This document shows, piece by piece, positions 14,464 to 22,248 of a stretch of 27,582 nucleotides of DNA (its first letter is position 1; each line of letters opens with the position of its first letter). The position numbers and the translations under genes are program-made. Below the pieces are notes generated by a model. The model searched no databases. It saw only the letters and a program-made list of their open reading frames with translations, and was not told where the DNA came from. The stretch covers positions 1 through 27,582 of IMG/VR virus record IMGVR_UViG_3300032050_000658. One strand, given 5' to 3'. The stretch comes from a virus.

Positions 14464-14656
14464 CTTTCTTGAGTTTTTTGATTTCCAACAGATACTTATA
14501 GGTAACTACTATCGATGCAATGATCGACACAATGTAAAATCCTATCTTAACATATTCACTTATCGGCATCATACTTACTGCGGCTGTCCCAACGTTTAGA
14601 TAGGTGACAGGTTCCTTTAATAGACTATCTACCACCTTTACTACTGTGTCGCTCAT
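14456..14656 (-). CDS. Small membrane protein, possible second holin
   Basis: A 66-residue protein with one clear membrane segment at about residues 36-53 (YVKIGFYIVSIIASIVVTYK) and a charged C-terminus (LLEIKKLKKDE). A single helix followed by a basic tail is common among phage holins and antiholins. It lies directly before the better holin candidate, which it overlaps by 8 bases, and overlaps the gene before it by 32 bases. Function is inferred from topology and place only. Confidence 0.6.
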   Translation of the reverse strand: MSDTVVKVVDSLLKEPVTYLNVGTAAVSMMPISEYVKIGFYIVSIIASIVVTYKYLLEIKKLKKDE

Positions 14657-14756
14657 CTTTCTTTAAATACTGTTTTAGTTTCTCTTCATTCTTAACTGTA
14701 GCAACGTATTCCTTGCTCAGTTTAATGGTTGTTTGGGCCTGGTCCGTTTGCTTCAT
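14625..14756 (-). CDS. Very short basic protein, unknown
   Basis: A 43-residue frame starting MKQTDQAQTTIKLSKEYVAT and ending KDERHSSKGGR. The start at 14756 is chosen because a longer frame (to 14885) lies wholly inside the connector gene. It overlaps the connector end by 35 bases and the next membrane gene by 32 bases. It is charged and predicted helical, with no membrane segment. The overlap pattern is in keeping with its neighbours, but coding is not certain. Confidence 0.45.
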   Translation of the reverse strand: MKQTDQAQTTIKLSKEYVATVKNEEKLKQYLKKDERHSSKGGR

Positions 14757-15345
14757 AACAGCTATCACAATCATATTCGATATTCCATGAATCGCCCCAA
14801 GCACTTTGGTTCCACTTGTATGGACGTTTAGGTAATACCATTTGGTTAGTAAAGATTCTTCCGCGGAGTGGCAATACACCGTCACCGTCTGTAATAAGAG
14901 GTGCGATGTAAGCAGGATAGTCGCTTGGTCTCTGAGTCAGGAACACAATACCTTTCTGCATATATGATTCAGCGGTATTGAGGATCTCTGCTCTTAAGTA
15001 CTTCATATCGTTCGTAGCGACTGCAGTTGCAGTTTCACTAGTGCTAATCATAAGACCTTTGTTGATGATCTTTGACCATAAGAATGGAAGTGCTTTCCAT
15101 AGAGCATAGTTACACAATGCTTGACCTACATAATCATCCAAGAACTTGCGATTCGCAGTGTTCAACGTCTGAGTCCTTACTTGGTCTCTGAGTTGATCGT
15201 AAAATGTAGAACCCAAATAGCTCTGGAGCCATAGGTCTTGTGCTTGAAGAACATATGGCTTGAGGTCATTAGGATCAACATTCCAGTTGATGGATGTAAA
15301 TGACTTTAGCTTTTGTTCGCTGATAAGTAATACTTCGTACTGCAT
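14722..15345 (-). CDS. Head-tail connector-like protein (DUF6712 type)
   Basis: A 207-residue protein, MQYEVLLISEQKLKSFTSIN at the start. The segment YVLQAQDLWLQSYLGSTFYD, then FLDDYVGQALCNYALWKALP FL, resembles the helical connector family DUF6712 found beside portal genes in Bacteroidota phages. These are thought to act as head-completion adaptors like gp6/gp15 proteins. The C-terminus is Cys/Asn/Pro-rich (DCDSCYEANGPGPNNH). The gene follows the portal gene with a 14-bp gap, which fits an adaptor that docks below the portal. Confidence 0.65.
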   Translation of the reverse strand: MQYEVLLISEQKLKSFTSINWNVDPNDLKPYVLQAQDLWLQSYLGSTFYDQLRDQVRTQTLNTANRKFLDDYVGQALCNYALWKALPFLWSKIINKGLMISTSETATAVATNDMKYLRAEILNTAESYMQKGIVFLTQRPSDYPAYIAPLITDGDGVLPLRGRIFTNQMVLPKRPYKWNQSAWGDSWNIEYDCDSCYEANGPGPNNH

Positions 15346-15359
15346 GTTCTTGTTGTATT

Positions 15360-16547
15360 TTAGATATCTCCTTCTTCTACAGTGATTTCTTCAGGAGTTG
15401 CTACGTCGGTAGGATTTCCTGCAATATCGTCTGCAAAGAGTTTGTTCGGCTCAACATATAATTCTATATCCTCGTATCCTTTCTCCCTTAGAATGAACGT
15501 GAAGTTCTTTAGAAGGAATCCAGTAATTGGCTTAATAACGGTCTGCATAAAGTGAGCGTATGCAACTGTGATTTCATCTTTATTGTTGCCCAGTCCGCTG
15601 CCGCCTTCACGAATACCTAAAAGTAATGGTGAGGTAATGCGGTGTGCTGTCAAGATCCTTGATGTAACTCTTTGGTCGAGCGCCAAGTAGTAACCATCGT
15701 TGCTTGCCTGTATAGGTGTGATCTGTGGTGCAGTCGCAGGGTCATCACTAAATGTTAAGAAGAACTTACCTGCATTGCCGCTTCCACTAAATGTATCAGC
15801 AAGGTTGTTGTAGATCTGCTGTTGCTCAAGTGGATCAGGGATTCCGTTCACCATTGAGATGAATAATGAAGGCACCAATCCGTTCTGTAAGTTAGAATTG
15901 TGGAAGATACTTGTCTGAATATCAGTTAAGCAGTCATTTACTCCTCCAACCCAATCGCTGAGAGGATAAACTGCGTTGCCTGGAGCGTAATCGTAAGCGT
16001 AATAGATCTGTGACGGGAAATCAATAGCAAAATCTTTATCAAACGCTTTGTAAGCCTTTGGTTTGTGTTTGCGATGTTTTCTCCAGTCAGGACAGAAGTA
16101 GTATTCTTCAACTCTGTCGGTTTCAGGATTCATATGTCCGCTACGGATCTTTGAAAAGTCCACATGATAGACATCGGTGATGAATTCACCAGTCTTACCC
16201 CAGATTACATTAAGTGCGAAACCACCATGTATGATGTAGTCGAGCGCTACCTTTTCAAATACTTCATTCCAAGTTTCACCACGACGGTTTGCTTGTTTTA
16301 GTATCCATTCTTGAGCAGGATCTACTGTTCTCAATCCTCCACCGATCGTTGCATCGAGTTTGCTGACGATACAAGTACGGTTTACGGCCGATTGGTTAAA
16401 GATCTCGATGATTAAGTCTGGCCACAGGTTGTCTGAACCAAAAGATATCCAGCTTTGACCACGAACTTCTAAAAACGCGGGCAAGTATTTGCCTACGCCG
16501 TCGAACTTCATGATAGATCCTGGAATTTTAGATGTATTGTTTTCCAT
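15360..16547 (-). CDS. Portal protein
   Basis: A 395-residue dodecameric vertex protein through which DNA is packaged. Features: SWISFGSDNLWPDLIIEIFN near the N-terminus, then VALDYIIHGGFALNVIWGKT, VYHVDFSKIRSG, IQTSIFHNSNLQNGLVPSLF, and SRILTAHRITSPLLLGIREG followed by a helical stretch (AYAHFMQTVIKPITGFLLKN). These are the usual portal landmarks of Bacteroidota phages. The length is at the shorter end for portals. It lies unusually far from the terminase and capsid genes, after the fibre cassette. The start is 1 bp from the stop of the preceding glycine-rich gene. Confidence 0.88.
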   Translation of the reverse strand: MENNTSKIPGSIMKFDGVGKYLPAFLEVRGQSWISFGSDNLWPDLIIEIFNQSAVNRTCIVSKLDATIGGGLRTVDPAQEWILKQANRRGETWNEVFEKVALDYIIHGGFALNVIWGKTGEFITDVYHVDFSKIRSGHMNPETDRVEEYYFCPDWRKHRKHKPKAYKAFDKDFAIDFPSQIYYAYDYAPGNAVYPLSDWVGGVNDCLTDIQTSIFHNSNLQNGLVPSLFISMVNGIPDPLEQQQIYNNLADTFSGSGNAGKFFLTFSDDPATAPQITPIQASNDGYYLALDQRVTSRILTAHRITSPLLLGIREGGSGLGNNKDEITVAYAHFMQTVIKPITGFLLKNFTFILREKGYEDIELYVEPNKLFADDIAGNPTDVATPEEITVEEGDI

Positions 16548-16548
16548 A

Positions 16549-17496
16549 TTAGTTGAATGTTACTGTTCCTGTAGCAGGTGCTACTGTAACTGTTGTTATC
16601 TTAAAGCTTCCGCTAGTTGTTGTTGATGATGTTACACCTGCTGAAAATGTTGCAGATATTGTTAATGGATATTTAAGTATGATTATTCCTGAACCACCAT
16701 TACCACCTGGTCTTGCGGCTTGACCTGTTGTGGTTGTACAAGCTGCACCTCCACCACCACCTGTGTTAGGAGTACCGCTAGTTCCTGTACCATTAACTGC
16801 ACCGCCTCCACCACCTCCAGTTCCACCTCGTCCTTGTCTTGTTGGTGCTGCTGCAGTAGGTGCGCAACCTCCACCTCCACCACCATAATAAGTAGGAGTT
16901 CCAGTTATGTCTACCAAAAGACCAGCTCCACCGTCACCACCAGTAGCACCGTTAGCAGATGTTTGTGCAGATCCGCCTGTTGCTCCAGCACCTCCACCAC
17001 CTCCAGATGCTCTTCTTGTTATGCTATTGCCGTTTGCACTAGTTCCACCTTTGAATCCTTGACCTACAGTACCTTCGCCGCCTGGCCATCCTGGTGAACC
17101 ATCAATTGTATCAGCAGATCCACCACCACCGCAACCGCCACTGTTACCAACGTTTTGTGCAGTAGTTCCTGTTCCTCCGCCTAATGTATAAGCACCTCCA
17201 CCGCCACCAATTGCTGTAAGTCCAAATGCAAATGTATTTTCTCCATTCTTGCCAGTTTCAGATGTAGTACCTGTACCACCAAGTCCAACAGATAAACTAT
17301 AAACAGTATTTTTAGAAATAGTTAATGGTGAAGAACCAATGGAAGTTAAAACTCCACCTGCTCCACCACCAGCACCCATTCGTATAGCAGCAGCTGTTGC
17401 GCCTGCACCACCACCTCCACCTGCTACAAGTAAGTAGTCAAGTGAAAACACCAATGATGCTGTACTTTCTAATATGCCGTAACTTGATAGTATCAT
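16549..17496 (-). CDS. Glycine-rich tail adhesin
   Basis: A 315-residue protein, about one third Gly. After a short N-terminus it begins DYLLVAGGGGGAGATAAAIR, then has about a dozen GGGGG runs separated by loops of Ala, Thr, Ser and Asn, and closes the domain with GGSGIIILKYP. This is the Gly_rich_2 layout, likely folding as a polyglycine-II sandwich as in the T4-like gp38 adhesins, where the loops between Gly runs contact the receptor. The last 40 residues are Thr/Ser/Val-rich. It is 1 bp from genes on both sides. A host receptor-binding role is inferred. Confidence 0.78.
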   Translation of the reverse strand: MILSSYGILESTASLVFSLDYLLVAGGGGGAGATAAAIRMGAGGGAGGVLTSIGSSPLTISKNTVYSLSVGLGGTGTTSETGKNGENTFAFGLTAIGGGGGAYTLGGGTGTTAQNVGNSGGCGGGGSADTIDGSPGWPGGEGTVGQGFKGGTSANGNSITRRASGGGGGAGATGGSAQTSANGATGGDGGAGLLVDITGTPTYYGGGGGGCAPTAAAPTRQGRGGTGGGGGGAVNGTGTSGTPNTGGGGGAACTTTTGQAARPGGNGGSGIIILKYPLTISATFSAGVTSSTTTSGSFKITTVTVAPATGTVTFN

Positions 17497-17497
17497 A

Positions 17498-18580
17498 TTA
17501 CTTTAAATCTCCAAACAAGTACCAAGTAGTATCGTTTTGCTTAATTAAGGTTCCTGCTGAATACTGACTTGATAGTGCTTTATAGTTATTTGCTGAATTT
17601 ACTGTTACACCGGTTGCACCAGCAATGACTACATCACCTGCTCCACCTCTAAGAACCATAACCTGTGTTCCTGTAGCAAAGGCAACAGAACCAACAGTAG
17701 GAACAGATATAGTTGCAGTAGCACCTGCGGTTACCTGAACCACTTTATTTTGGTCAGATAATGCAAGTTCATAATCGGTTGTTTGATTATTGAAAAGAAC
17801 GATTGATGTATCTATACCAGCAGCACCTGATGAACCTGATGTTCCACTAGAACCTGATGTTCCGCTAGATCCTGAAGTTCCTGAGTTACCGCTTGTTCCA
17901 CTAGAACCGCTTGTTCCACTTACACCTGATGTTCCACTAGATCCGCTTGAACCGTCTGTACCTGATGTTCCACTAGAACCTGATGATCCGTTAATTCCTG
18001 ATGTACCACTAGATCCTGATGTACCGTTAATTCCTGAAGTGCCGCTAGATCCTGATGTACCACTAGATCCGCTGGTTCCAGAGTTTCCGCTTGTGCCACT
18101 AGATCCACTGGTTCCTGATGTTCCACTAGTTCCTCTTGTTCCGCTTGTACCCGATGAACCACTTGTACCGTTAGCACCTGAGGTTCCACTAGTACCGTTG
18201 GCACCTGATGTTCCTGATGAACCTGATGTACCACTAGATCCACTAGTTCCTCTTGTTCCACTTGTACCTGATGAACCGCTAGATCCTGAAACACCTGATG
18301 TTCCACTAGTACCACTAGATCCGCTTGAACCTATATTTCCTGGGCCAACCCAGTTTCCTGATGAATCAATGACTTCACCGTAACCGTCGATTCTGTATGA
18401 TTCAGCAGTGAATTGACTGTCTACAACAACTTCTGTTGTGCTGATCTTTAGTGGACTATTTACACCAGCACCGTCACCAACATTTTGCAATGCACCACCG
18501 GTAAGACCAGTGTCATTAGTGATGGTCACAATAGCCTTATAGGTATCGTCAATGTACTGTCCTGTAAGATTTTTGCTCAT
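17498..18580 (-). CDS. Collagen-like fibre protein with GTSG repeats, shorter copy
   Basis: A 360-residue protein. Residues 1-81 form a head domain with STTEVVVDSQFTAESYRIDG and YGEVIDSSGNWVG, also present in the 723-residue fibre. Residues about 82-252 are a run of GTSG/GSSG/GNSG/GANG/GINGT triplets of the G-x-y type, expected to form a collagen-like triple helix. The C-terminal 107 residues (from AAGIDTSIVLFNNQTTDYEL) look like a small beta domain that could trimerise the fibre. It lies between two other putative adhesin genes. Confidence 0.8.
   Translation of the reverse strand: MSKNLTGQYIDDTYKAIVTITNDTGLTGGALQNVGDGAGVNSPLKISTTEVVVDSQFTAESYRIDGYGEVIDSSGNWVGPGNIGSSGSSGTSGTSGVSGSSGSSGTSGTRGTSGSSGTSGSSGTSGANGTSGTSGANGTSGSSGTSGTRGTSGTSGTSGSSGTSGNSGTSGSSGTSGSSGTSGINGTSGSSGTSGINGSSGSSGTSGTDGSSGSSGTSGVSGTSGSSGTSGNSGTSGSSGTSGSSGTSGSSGAAGIDTSIVLFNNQTTDYELALSDQNKVVQVTAGATATISVPTVGSVAFATGTQVMVLRGGAGDVVIAGATGVTVNSANNYKALSSQYSAGTLIKQNDTTWYLFGDLK
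17826..18337 (-). repeat. GTSG collagen-like coding repeat, array 1
   Basis: About 510 bp of 9-base units encoding Gly-x-y triplets, mostly GTS and GSS, with GNS, GAN, GIN, GVS, GTR and GTD variants. Wobble bases vary between units, so selection on the protein repeat is apparent. Confidence 0.9.
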
Positions 18581-18606
18581 TTCTTTATTTGTATTATTTA
18601 TCCTTG

Positions 18607-19419
18607 TTAATAGTTTCTCCCTAATGTTGTACAGAATGTAGACACAGCTGTATGGAAGTCTTCAACCATTTGATTAGATGCTAGTGCTGTACCCCAACTA
18701 AAGAATGCAGTCGTGTTATCATTACCGAATCCAATAGATCCTAATGTACCAATTAAGTATGATGTGTTTGTATTATTGATGTTAGAATCTGATGCTGATG
18801 ATGAAGCATAAATTGACATTGGTGTTCCTCCACCTGCAGTAAGTTCTCTCCAGAAAGCTACATTTGTGTTAGAAGTACGGTTAGTTGCTTGTGCAAAACC
18901 AGTTCCAACATCTCCTCCTAAAGAAACCGCTGCTCCTCCGTCGAACCACTCGAGCTGAGAACATGCACCGTGTGATACGTAAGGACTTCCGCCAGGTTGT
19001 GATGAACCATCATATCCACAAGTGATTGTTCCAGGATTGTTTACGTAACGATAGTAAAACTTATTACCGTTGTAACTATGTACAGGAATATCTGTATCAA
19101 AGTATGAAGTTCCATTAGAAGTAATCCCATCAGCATTAAATGTAAATCCTCCAACAAATGTTCCTGTTGATGATGGATATTTAAGATTGACTTTACATGC
19201 TTGAGATGAACTACCAACAAAAGGAAATGTATGCCATAAAGTATTCCATATGTTAAAGTCCTTAAAGTCAATTACAAGTTGGTTTACGGCATCTTTTTCT
19301 AAATCCGTTAATGAACCACCGCTAGCAACAACACCGTCAAAGAATGCCTGTGCGTCTGGATCATAAGATGGTCCAACTGAAGCGGGTGATTTATAGAATC
19401 CTATTGGTATTGTTATCAT
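18607..19419 (-). CDS. Tail-fibre-associated protein (DPDAQAFF family)
   Basis: A 270-residue protein. SYDPDAQAFFDGVVASGGSL, TDLEKDAVNQLVIDFKDFNI and WNTLWHTFPFVGSSSQACKV form the N-terminal module seen in many Bacteroidota phage adhesin genes (DxDAQAFxxA, then a YPFVGG-type motif and NLKYP). The remaining part is Gly/Ser/Thr/Asn-rich and probably a beta sandwich of the LamG or concanavalin type. It lies between the two collagen-like fibres and overlaps the upstream fibre gene by 4 bases. Probably part of the host-contact apparatus. Confidence 0.7.
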   Translation of the reverse strand: MITIPIGFYKSPASVGPSYDPDAQAFFDGVVASGGSLTDLEKDAVNQLVIDFKDFNIWNTLWHTFPFVGSSSQACKVNLKYPSSTGTFVGGFTFNADGITSNGTSYFDTDIPVHSYNGNKFYYRYVNNPGTITCGYDGSSQPGGSPYVSHGACSQLEWFDGGAAVSLGGDVGTGFAQATNRTSNTNVAFWRELTAGGGTPMSIYASSSASDSNINNTNTSYLIGTLGSIGFGNDNTTAFFSWGTALASNQMVEDFHTAVSTFCTTLGRNY

Positions 19420-21587
19420 GATGTATATCCTGTTTGTGAAACTCCGTAAAATGATACACCGTCGAACATAAATGAGAATATGTCAACGAATCCTGCAGTT
19501 CCACTTGGTGTTGGTGGTGTATTGGCTGGCCATTTAACGTTTGTAGGCCACTGAATTACTCCAGCTGTTCCTTGCACAACTTTAAGAATGTAAGTACCTC
19601 CTACAACACCATTTGAAAACACAAATGGTTGTGGTCCTGTAGCAAGTGTTCTTTGTTGTACGTTTCCTTGGTTCCAGTTTATGGTTGCAGTAGCACCTGT
19701 TGCACCAACCGATGCAGTGTAACCACCGTTTGCTTGTCCAGAAGATTTGAAGTTAGCGTAAGAAGTAATACCAGCCGAACTTATTTCAGCAGCAAGAAAC
19801 TCAGAGTCTGCCAATACAGTGTATATGTCGAACTTGGTTTCTGTAGTGCTTACTTTAGTTGCTTGGATTCTTTGCAATCCAGTAGTAATGCTGTCGAACT
19901 CAAATGATATAGATCCATCATTAGCTGCATTTGCATTAACGTTAAATCCTCTAAATCCTGTTCCGGTTACACCTGCCGTAAGAATTGCTTCAAATGTAGC
20001 TAAAGGATTGGCAACATTCGTTGCGAAAGATTCTAAAGATCTGAATGCATTGTCATAAACTAATGCTGCAGAACCTGTGATTCCTGTTCCTGTTCCAAAT
20101 CCTACTTGTTCAGCAGGCAACACAGGAGTAATTCCGCTGGTTCCGCTAGAACCTGATGTTCCAGATGTACCGTCAACACCTGATGTTCCCGATGTTCCGT
20201 TTACACCTGAAGTACCACTAGAACCACTAGTTCCACTTACACCGCTAGATCCGCTAGTTCCACTAGAACCGTTTGTTCCGCTAGTTCCTGACGAACCTGA
20301 TGTGCCACTAGATCCATTTGCACCGCTGGTACCTGATGAACCTGATGTACCGCTGGTTCCTGGTGCACCATTTGCACCACTAGTTCCACTTGTACCGTTG
20401 ATACCCGATGTTCCACTAGTTCCTGATGTACCACTTGGTGTAGTAGTGACAATGAACAGAACATCTTGGCTATTTGTGAAAGTATATGTTGAAGTTACTA
20501 AAGTAACACCATATGTCCAGTATGTAGTATTGTCAGTCTTTGTGGTAATCTCCCAAGTTTGATAGTTTGCTTGGTTATTTCGATCCTGAATAGTAACTTT
20601 TGTACCAATTGAAAGGTTACCTAAGAAAATATCAACGTTATTCGTTAATTCATCGGTGTCTGAAACAATAATCTGTGTTGAACTTGTTTGTGTAGCGTTG
20701 TTCCAAATAAGGAATCCTGCTCCAGGATCACCTGATTGTGATGTTGTCTTTGCTTTATAGTTAAAGAAAGAGTTTGAAAGACCGCTTGTTCCGCTGGATC
20801 CTGATGTTCCGCTCGAACCATTAGTTCCCGATGTACCGTTAGTTCCGTTTGCACCCGATGTACCACTAGAACCTGAAGTTCCGCTAGATCCATTTGCACC
20901 GCTGGTTCCTGATGATCCGCTAGTTCCAGAGTTTCCACTAGATCCGCTGGTTCCACTAGAACCATTAGTTCCTGACACACCCGAAGTACCGCTAGATCCA
21001 CTAGTTCCTGATGAACCGCTGGTTCCGTTAGCGCCGCTTGTTCCTGATGTTCCGTTAGCACCGCTTGTTCCGCTAGAACCATTAGTACCGCTAGTACCGC
21101 TGGATCCACTTGAACCGTTAGCGCCTGATGTACCACTAGATCCACTAGTACCGCTCGTACCTGATGAACCTGATGAACCCGATGTTCCTGATGTACCAGA
21201 GCCACCACCTGTACCGCCATTCACATGTACGATTACGTTTCCTGTAGCACCTGGTGTAACAGTCACAGCTCCTGTAAAGTCAATGAACTCTGCGTCTGCT
21301 TTAAGAACTGTTCCGTTCTGTCCTACGTCTACGAATCCACCAACAGGTACACCTACCCATTCACCATTGTTGTTTATGACTTCACCGTACCCGTCGATAT
21401 CGACAGATTGAGCAGTGAATTGGTCAGTCATTTTGACTTCAGTCGTGCTTACCTCCATAGGAAAGGCTGTGCCCGTTCCGTCGGTAAGTGCTTGTAGCTG
21501 ATTTGTTAGTTGTCCGTTACCTGTCGCACCAACGGTTACAAGTTGCTGATACGACTGACGAATCTTTCTTCCTTTTAAGTTGCTCAT
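19416..21587 (-). CDS. Long collagen-like tail fibre with two GTSG shafts
   Basis: A 723-residue protein. Domain order: head domain 1-128 (STTEVKMTDQFTAQSVDIDG and YGEVINNNGEWVG, shared with the 360-residue fibre), first GTSG/GSSG shaft about 129-268, a globular insert about 269-383 (SNSFFNYKAKTTSQSGDPGA and onward), second shaft about 384-485, and a C-terminal beta domain (from TPVLPAEQVGFGTGTGITGS) ending in SFMFDGVSFYGVSQTGYTS. Two shafts with an inserted knob are expected for a jointed trimeric fibre. The GTSG shaft is a pattern known from phage and other viral collagen-like proteins. The next gene overlaps by 4 bases. Confidence 0.82.
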   Translation of the reverse strand: MSNLKGRKIRQSYQQLVTVGATGNGQLTNQLQALTDGTGTAFPMEVSTTEVKMTDQFTAQSVDIDGYGEVINNNGEWVGVPVGGFVDVGQNGTVLKADAEFIDFTGAVTVTPGATGNVIVHVNGGTGGGSGTSGTSGSSGSSGTSGTSGSSGTSGANGSSGSSGTSGTNGSSGTSGANGTSGTSGANGTSGSSGTSGSSGTSGVSGTNGSSGTSGSSGNSGTSGSSGTSGANGSSGTSGSSGTSGANGTNGTSGTNGSSGTSGSSGTSGLSNSFFNYKAKTTSQSGDPGAGFLIWNNATQTSSTQIIVSDTDELTNNVDIFLGNLSIGTKVTIQDRNNQANYQTWEITTKTDNTTYWTYGVTLVTSTYTFTNSQDVLFIVTTTPSGTSGTSGTSGINGTSGTSGANGAPGTSGTSGSSGTSGANGSSGTSGSSGTSGTNGSSGTSGSSGVSGTSGSSGTSGVNGTSGTSGVDGTSGTSGSSGTSGITPVLPAEQVGFGTGTGITGSAALVYDNAFRSLESFATNVANPLATFEAILTAGVTGTGFRGFNVNANAANDGSISFEFDSITTGLQRIQATKVSTTETKFDIYTVLADSEFLAAEISSAGITSYANFKSSGQANGGYTASVGATGATATINWNQGNVQQRTLATGPQPFVFSNGVVGGTYILKVVQGTAGVIQWPTNVKWPANTPPTPSGTAGFVDIFSFMFDGVSFYGVSQTGYTS
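20134..20436 (-). repeat. GTSG collagen-like coding repeat, array 2
   Basis: About 300 bp of Gly-x-y triplet codons forming the second shaft of the 723-residue fibre, with GTSG, GSSG, GING, GANG, GAPG and GVNG variants. Confidence 0.88.
20783..21203 (-). repeat. GTSG collagen-like coding repeat, array 3
   Basis: About 420 bp of Gly-x-y triplet codons forming the first shaft of the 723-residue fibre. It uses the same set of variants as the other two arrays, which could promote recombination between fibre genes. Confidence 0.88.
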
Positions 21588-21593
21588 TTTCTT

Positions 21594-22142
21594 TTATGCA
21601 TTATTCCATGTTGGATTAGCTTGATCGTAAACAAGTCCGGTAGTATCCCAAACCTGACCGCTACAAGCGCCAAATTGTGTATGTTGTTTGTTCCACCAGT
21701 TTCTGGTTAGGTTCCAAATTAAGCAATAGTCAGGTATCGGACTAACATATACTATTGCTTCAAAGTTTTCGTTATCGCTAATGTATGTTTCGTATGCGAT
21801 TTCTGGGCTTTCCGTCAACAACTGCATCTGACCTGTCTCAACAAGCTCTGCTCCGTTGGGATTTAGGTCAAGATCCGGTGTATTCCATACTCGATAGTCC
21901 CAGTTTCCGTTTGGACTCAGGTAAAGAGTACCATCGAATGGGTCTTCTTCGTCTATCGGAACCAGTGAAAGGCTAAGTTCTACGAATCGACGGTTTCTAC
22001 GAAGTATGATTGGGTAAGCATAGAACCATTCTTTAGTGAATATGTTCTGAAATCCGCATAAGAAATAGTCCTCTGAGAATTGATTCACTGCATCGCAGTA
22101 AATTACGAATGTATTTCCACCGGTTTGTAAGAAATTAATCAT
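21594..22142 (-). CDS. Putative structural protein, first gene of the fibre operon
   Basis: A 182-residue protein. It starts MINFLQTGGNTFVIYCDAVN and has many aromatic residues in strand-like stretches (YAYPIILRRNRRFVELSLSL, then LYLSPNGNWDYRVWNTPDL). The ELVETGQMQLL segment matches a family of small beta-rich virion proteins in Bacteroidota phages that commonly lie next to fibre genes. No enzyme motif is seen. It is the first gene after the terminator at 22201-22228 and the repeat promoter at 22157-22177, so it begins a new transcription unit that includes the fibres, portal and holins. Confidence 0.6.
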   Translation of the reverse strand: MINFLQTGGNTFVIYCDAVNQFSEDYFLCGFQNIFTKEWFYAYPIILRRNRRFVELSLSLVPIDEEDPFDGTLYLSPNGNWDYRVWNTPDLDLNPNGAELVETGQMQLLTESPEIAYETYISDNENFEAIVYVSPIPDYCLIWNLTRNWWNKQHTQFGACSGQVWDTTGLVYDQANPTWNNA

Positions 22143-22156
22143 CGAGTTTGAGTCCT

Positions 22157-22192
22157 ATTTATAGTAAATATAAGTTTGTGATCAAGTGACAA
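22157..22192 (-). promoter_or_regulatory. Putative phage promoter, copy 2 of a 21-bp repeat
   Basis: Bases 22157-22177 are identical to 8061-8081. The -7-like core TATATTTA is at 22172-22165 and a TTG is 17 bases upstream (22192-22190). It lies directly after a terminator and 15 bases before the start of the fibre-operon gene, as a promoter should. Confidence 0.6.
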
Positions 22193-22200
22193 GACTTCAC

Positions 22201-22228
22201 AAAAAAAGAGGGACCTTGTGAGTCCCTC
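22201..22228 (-). terminator. Intrinsic terminator after the tail tube gene
   Basis: On the minus strand GAGGGAC (22228-22222) pairs with GTCCCTC (22214-22208) around a 7-base loop, followed by seven T (22207-22201). It ends the transcript of the probable tail tube gene, whose stop is at 22249. Confidence 0.9.
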
Positions 22229-22248
22229 CTTCATTGGAAAATCTAAGA

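Noticed and set aside
14757-14885. Longer N-terminus for the 43-residue protein
   Set aside because: This part lies wholly within the connector gene in another frame and shows no independent support.
16720-17097. Plus-strand Cys/Ser/Thr-rich frame
   Set aside because: It is the reverse reading of glycine codons in the adhesin gene; no start context or family.
17826-18337. Possible CRISPR array because of many short repeats
   Set aside because: Units are contiguous 9-base codon triplets without spacers, in frame with a fibre gene.
17790-18383. Plus-strand frame with PxVPLxP repeats, 197 codons
   Set aside because: It is the antisense shadow of the GTSG repeat array; the repeat keeps the opposite strand free of stops. 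The same holds for 20077-20562.
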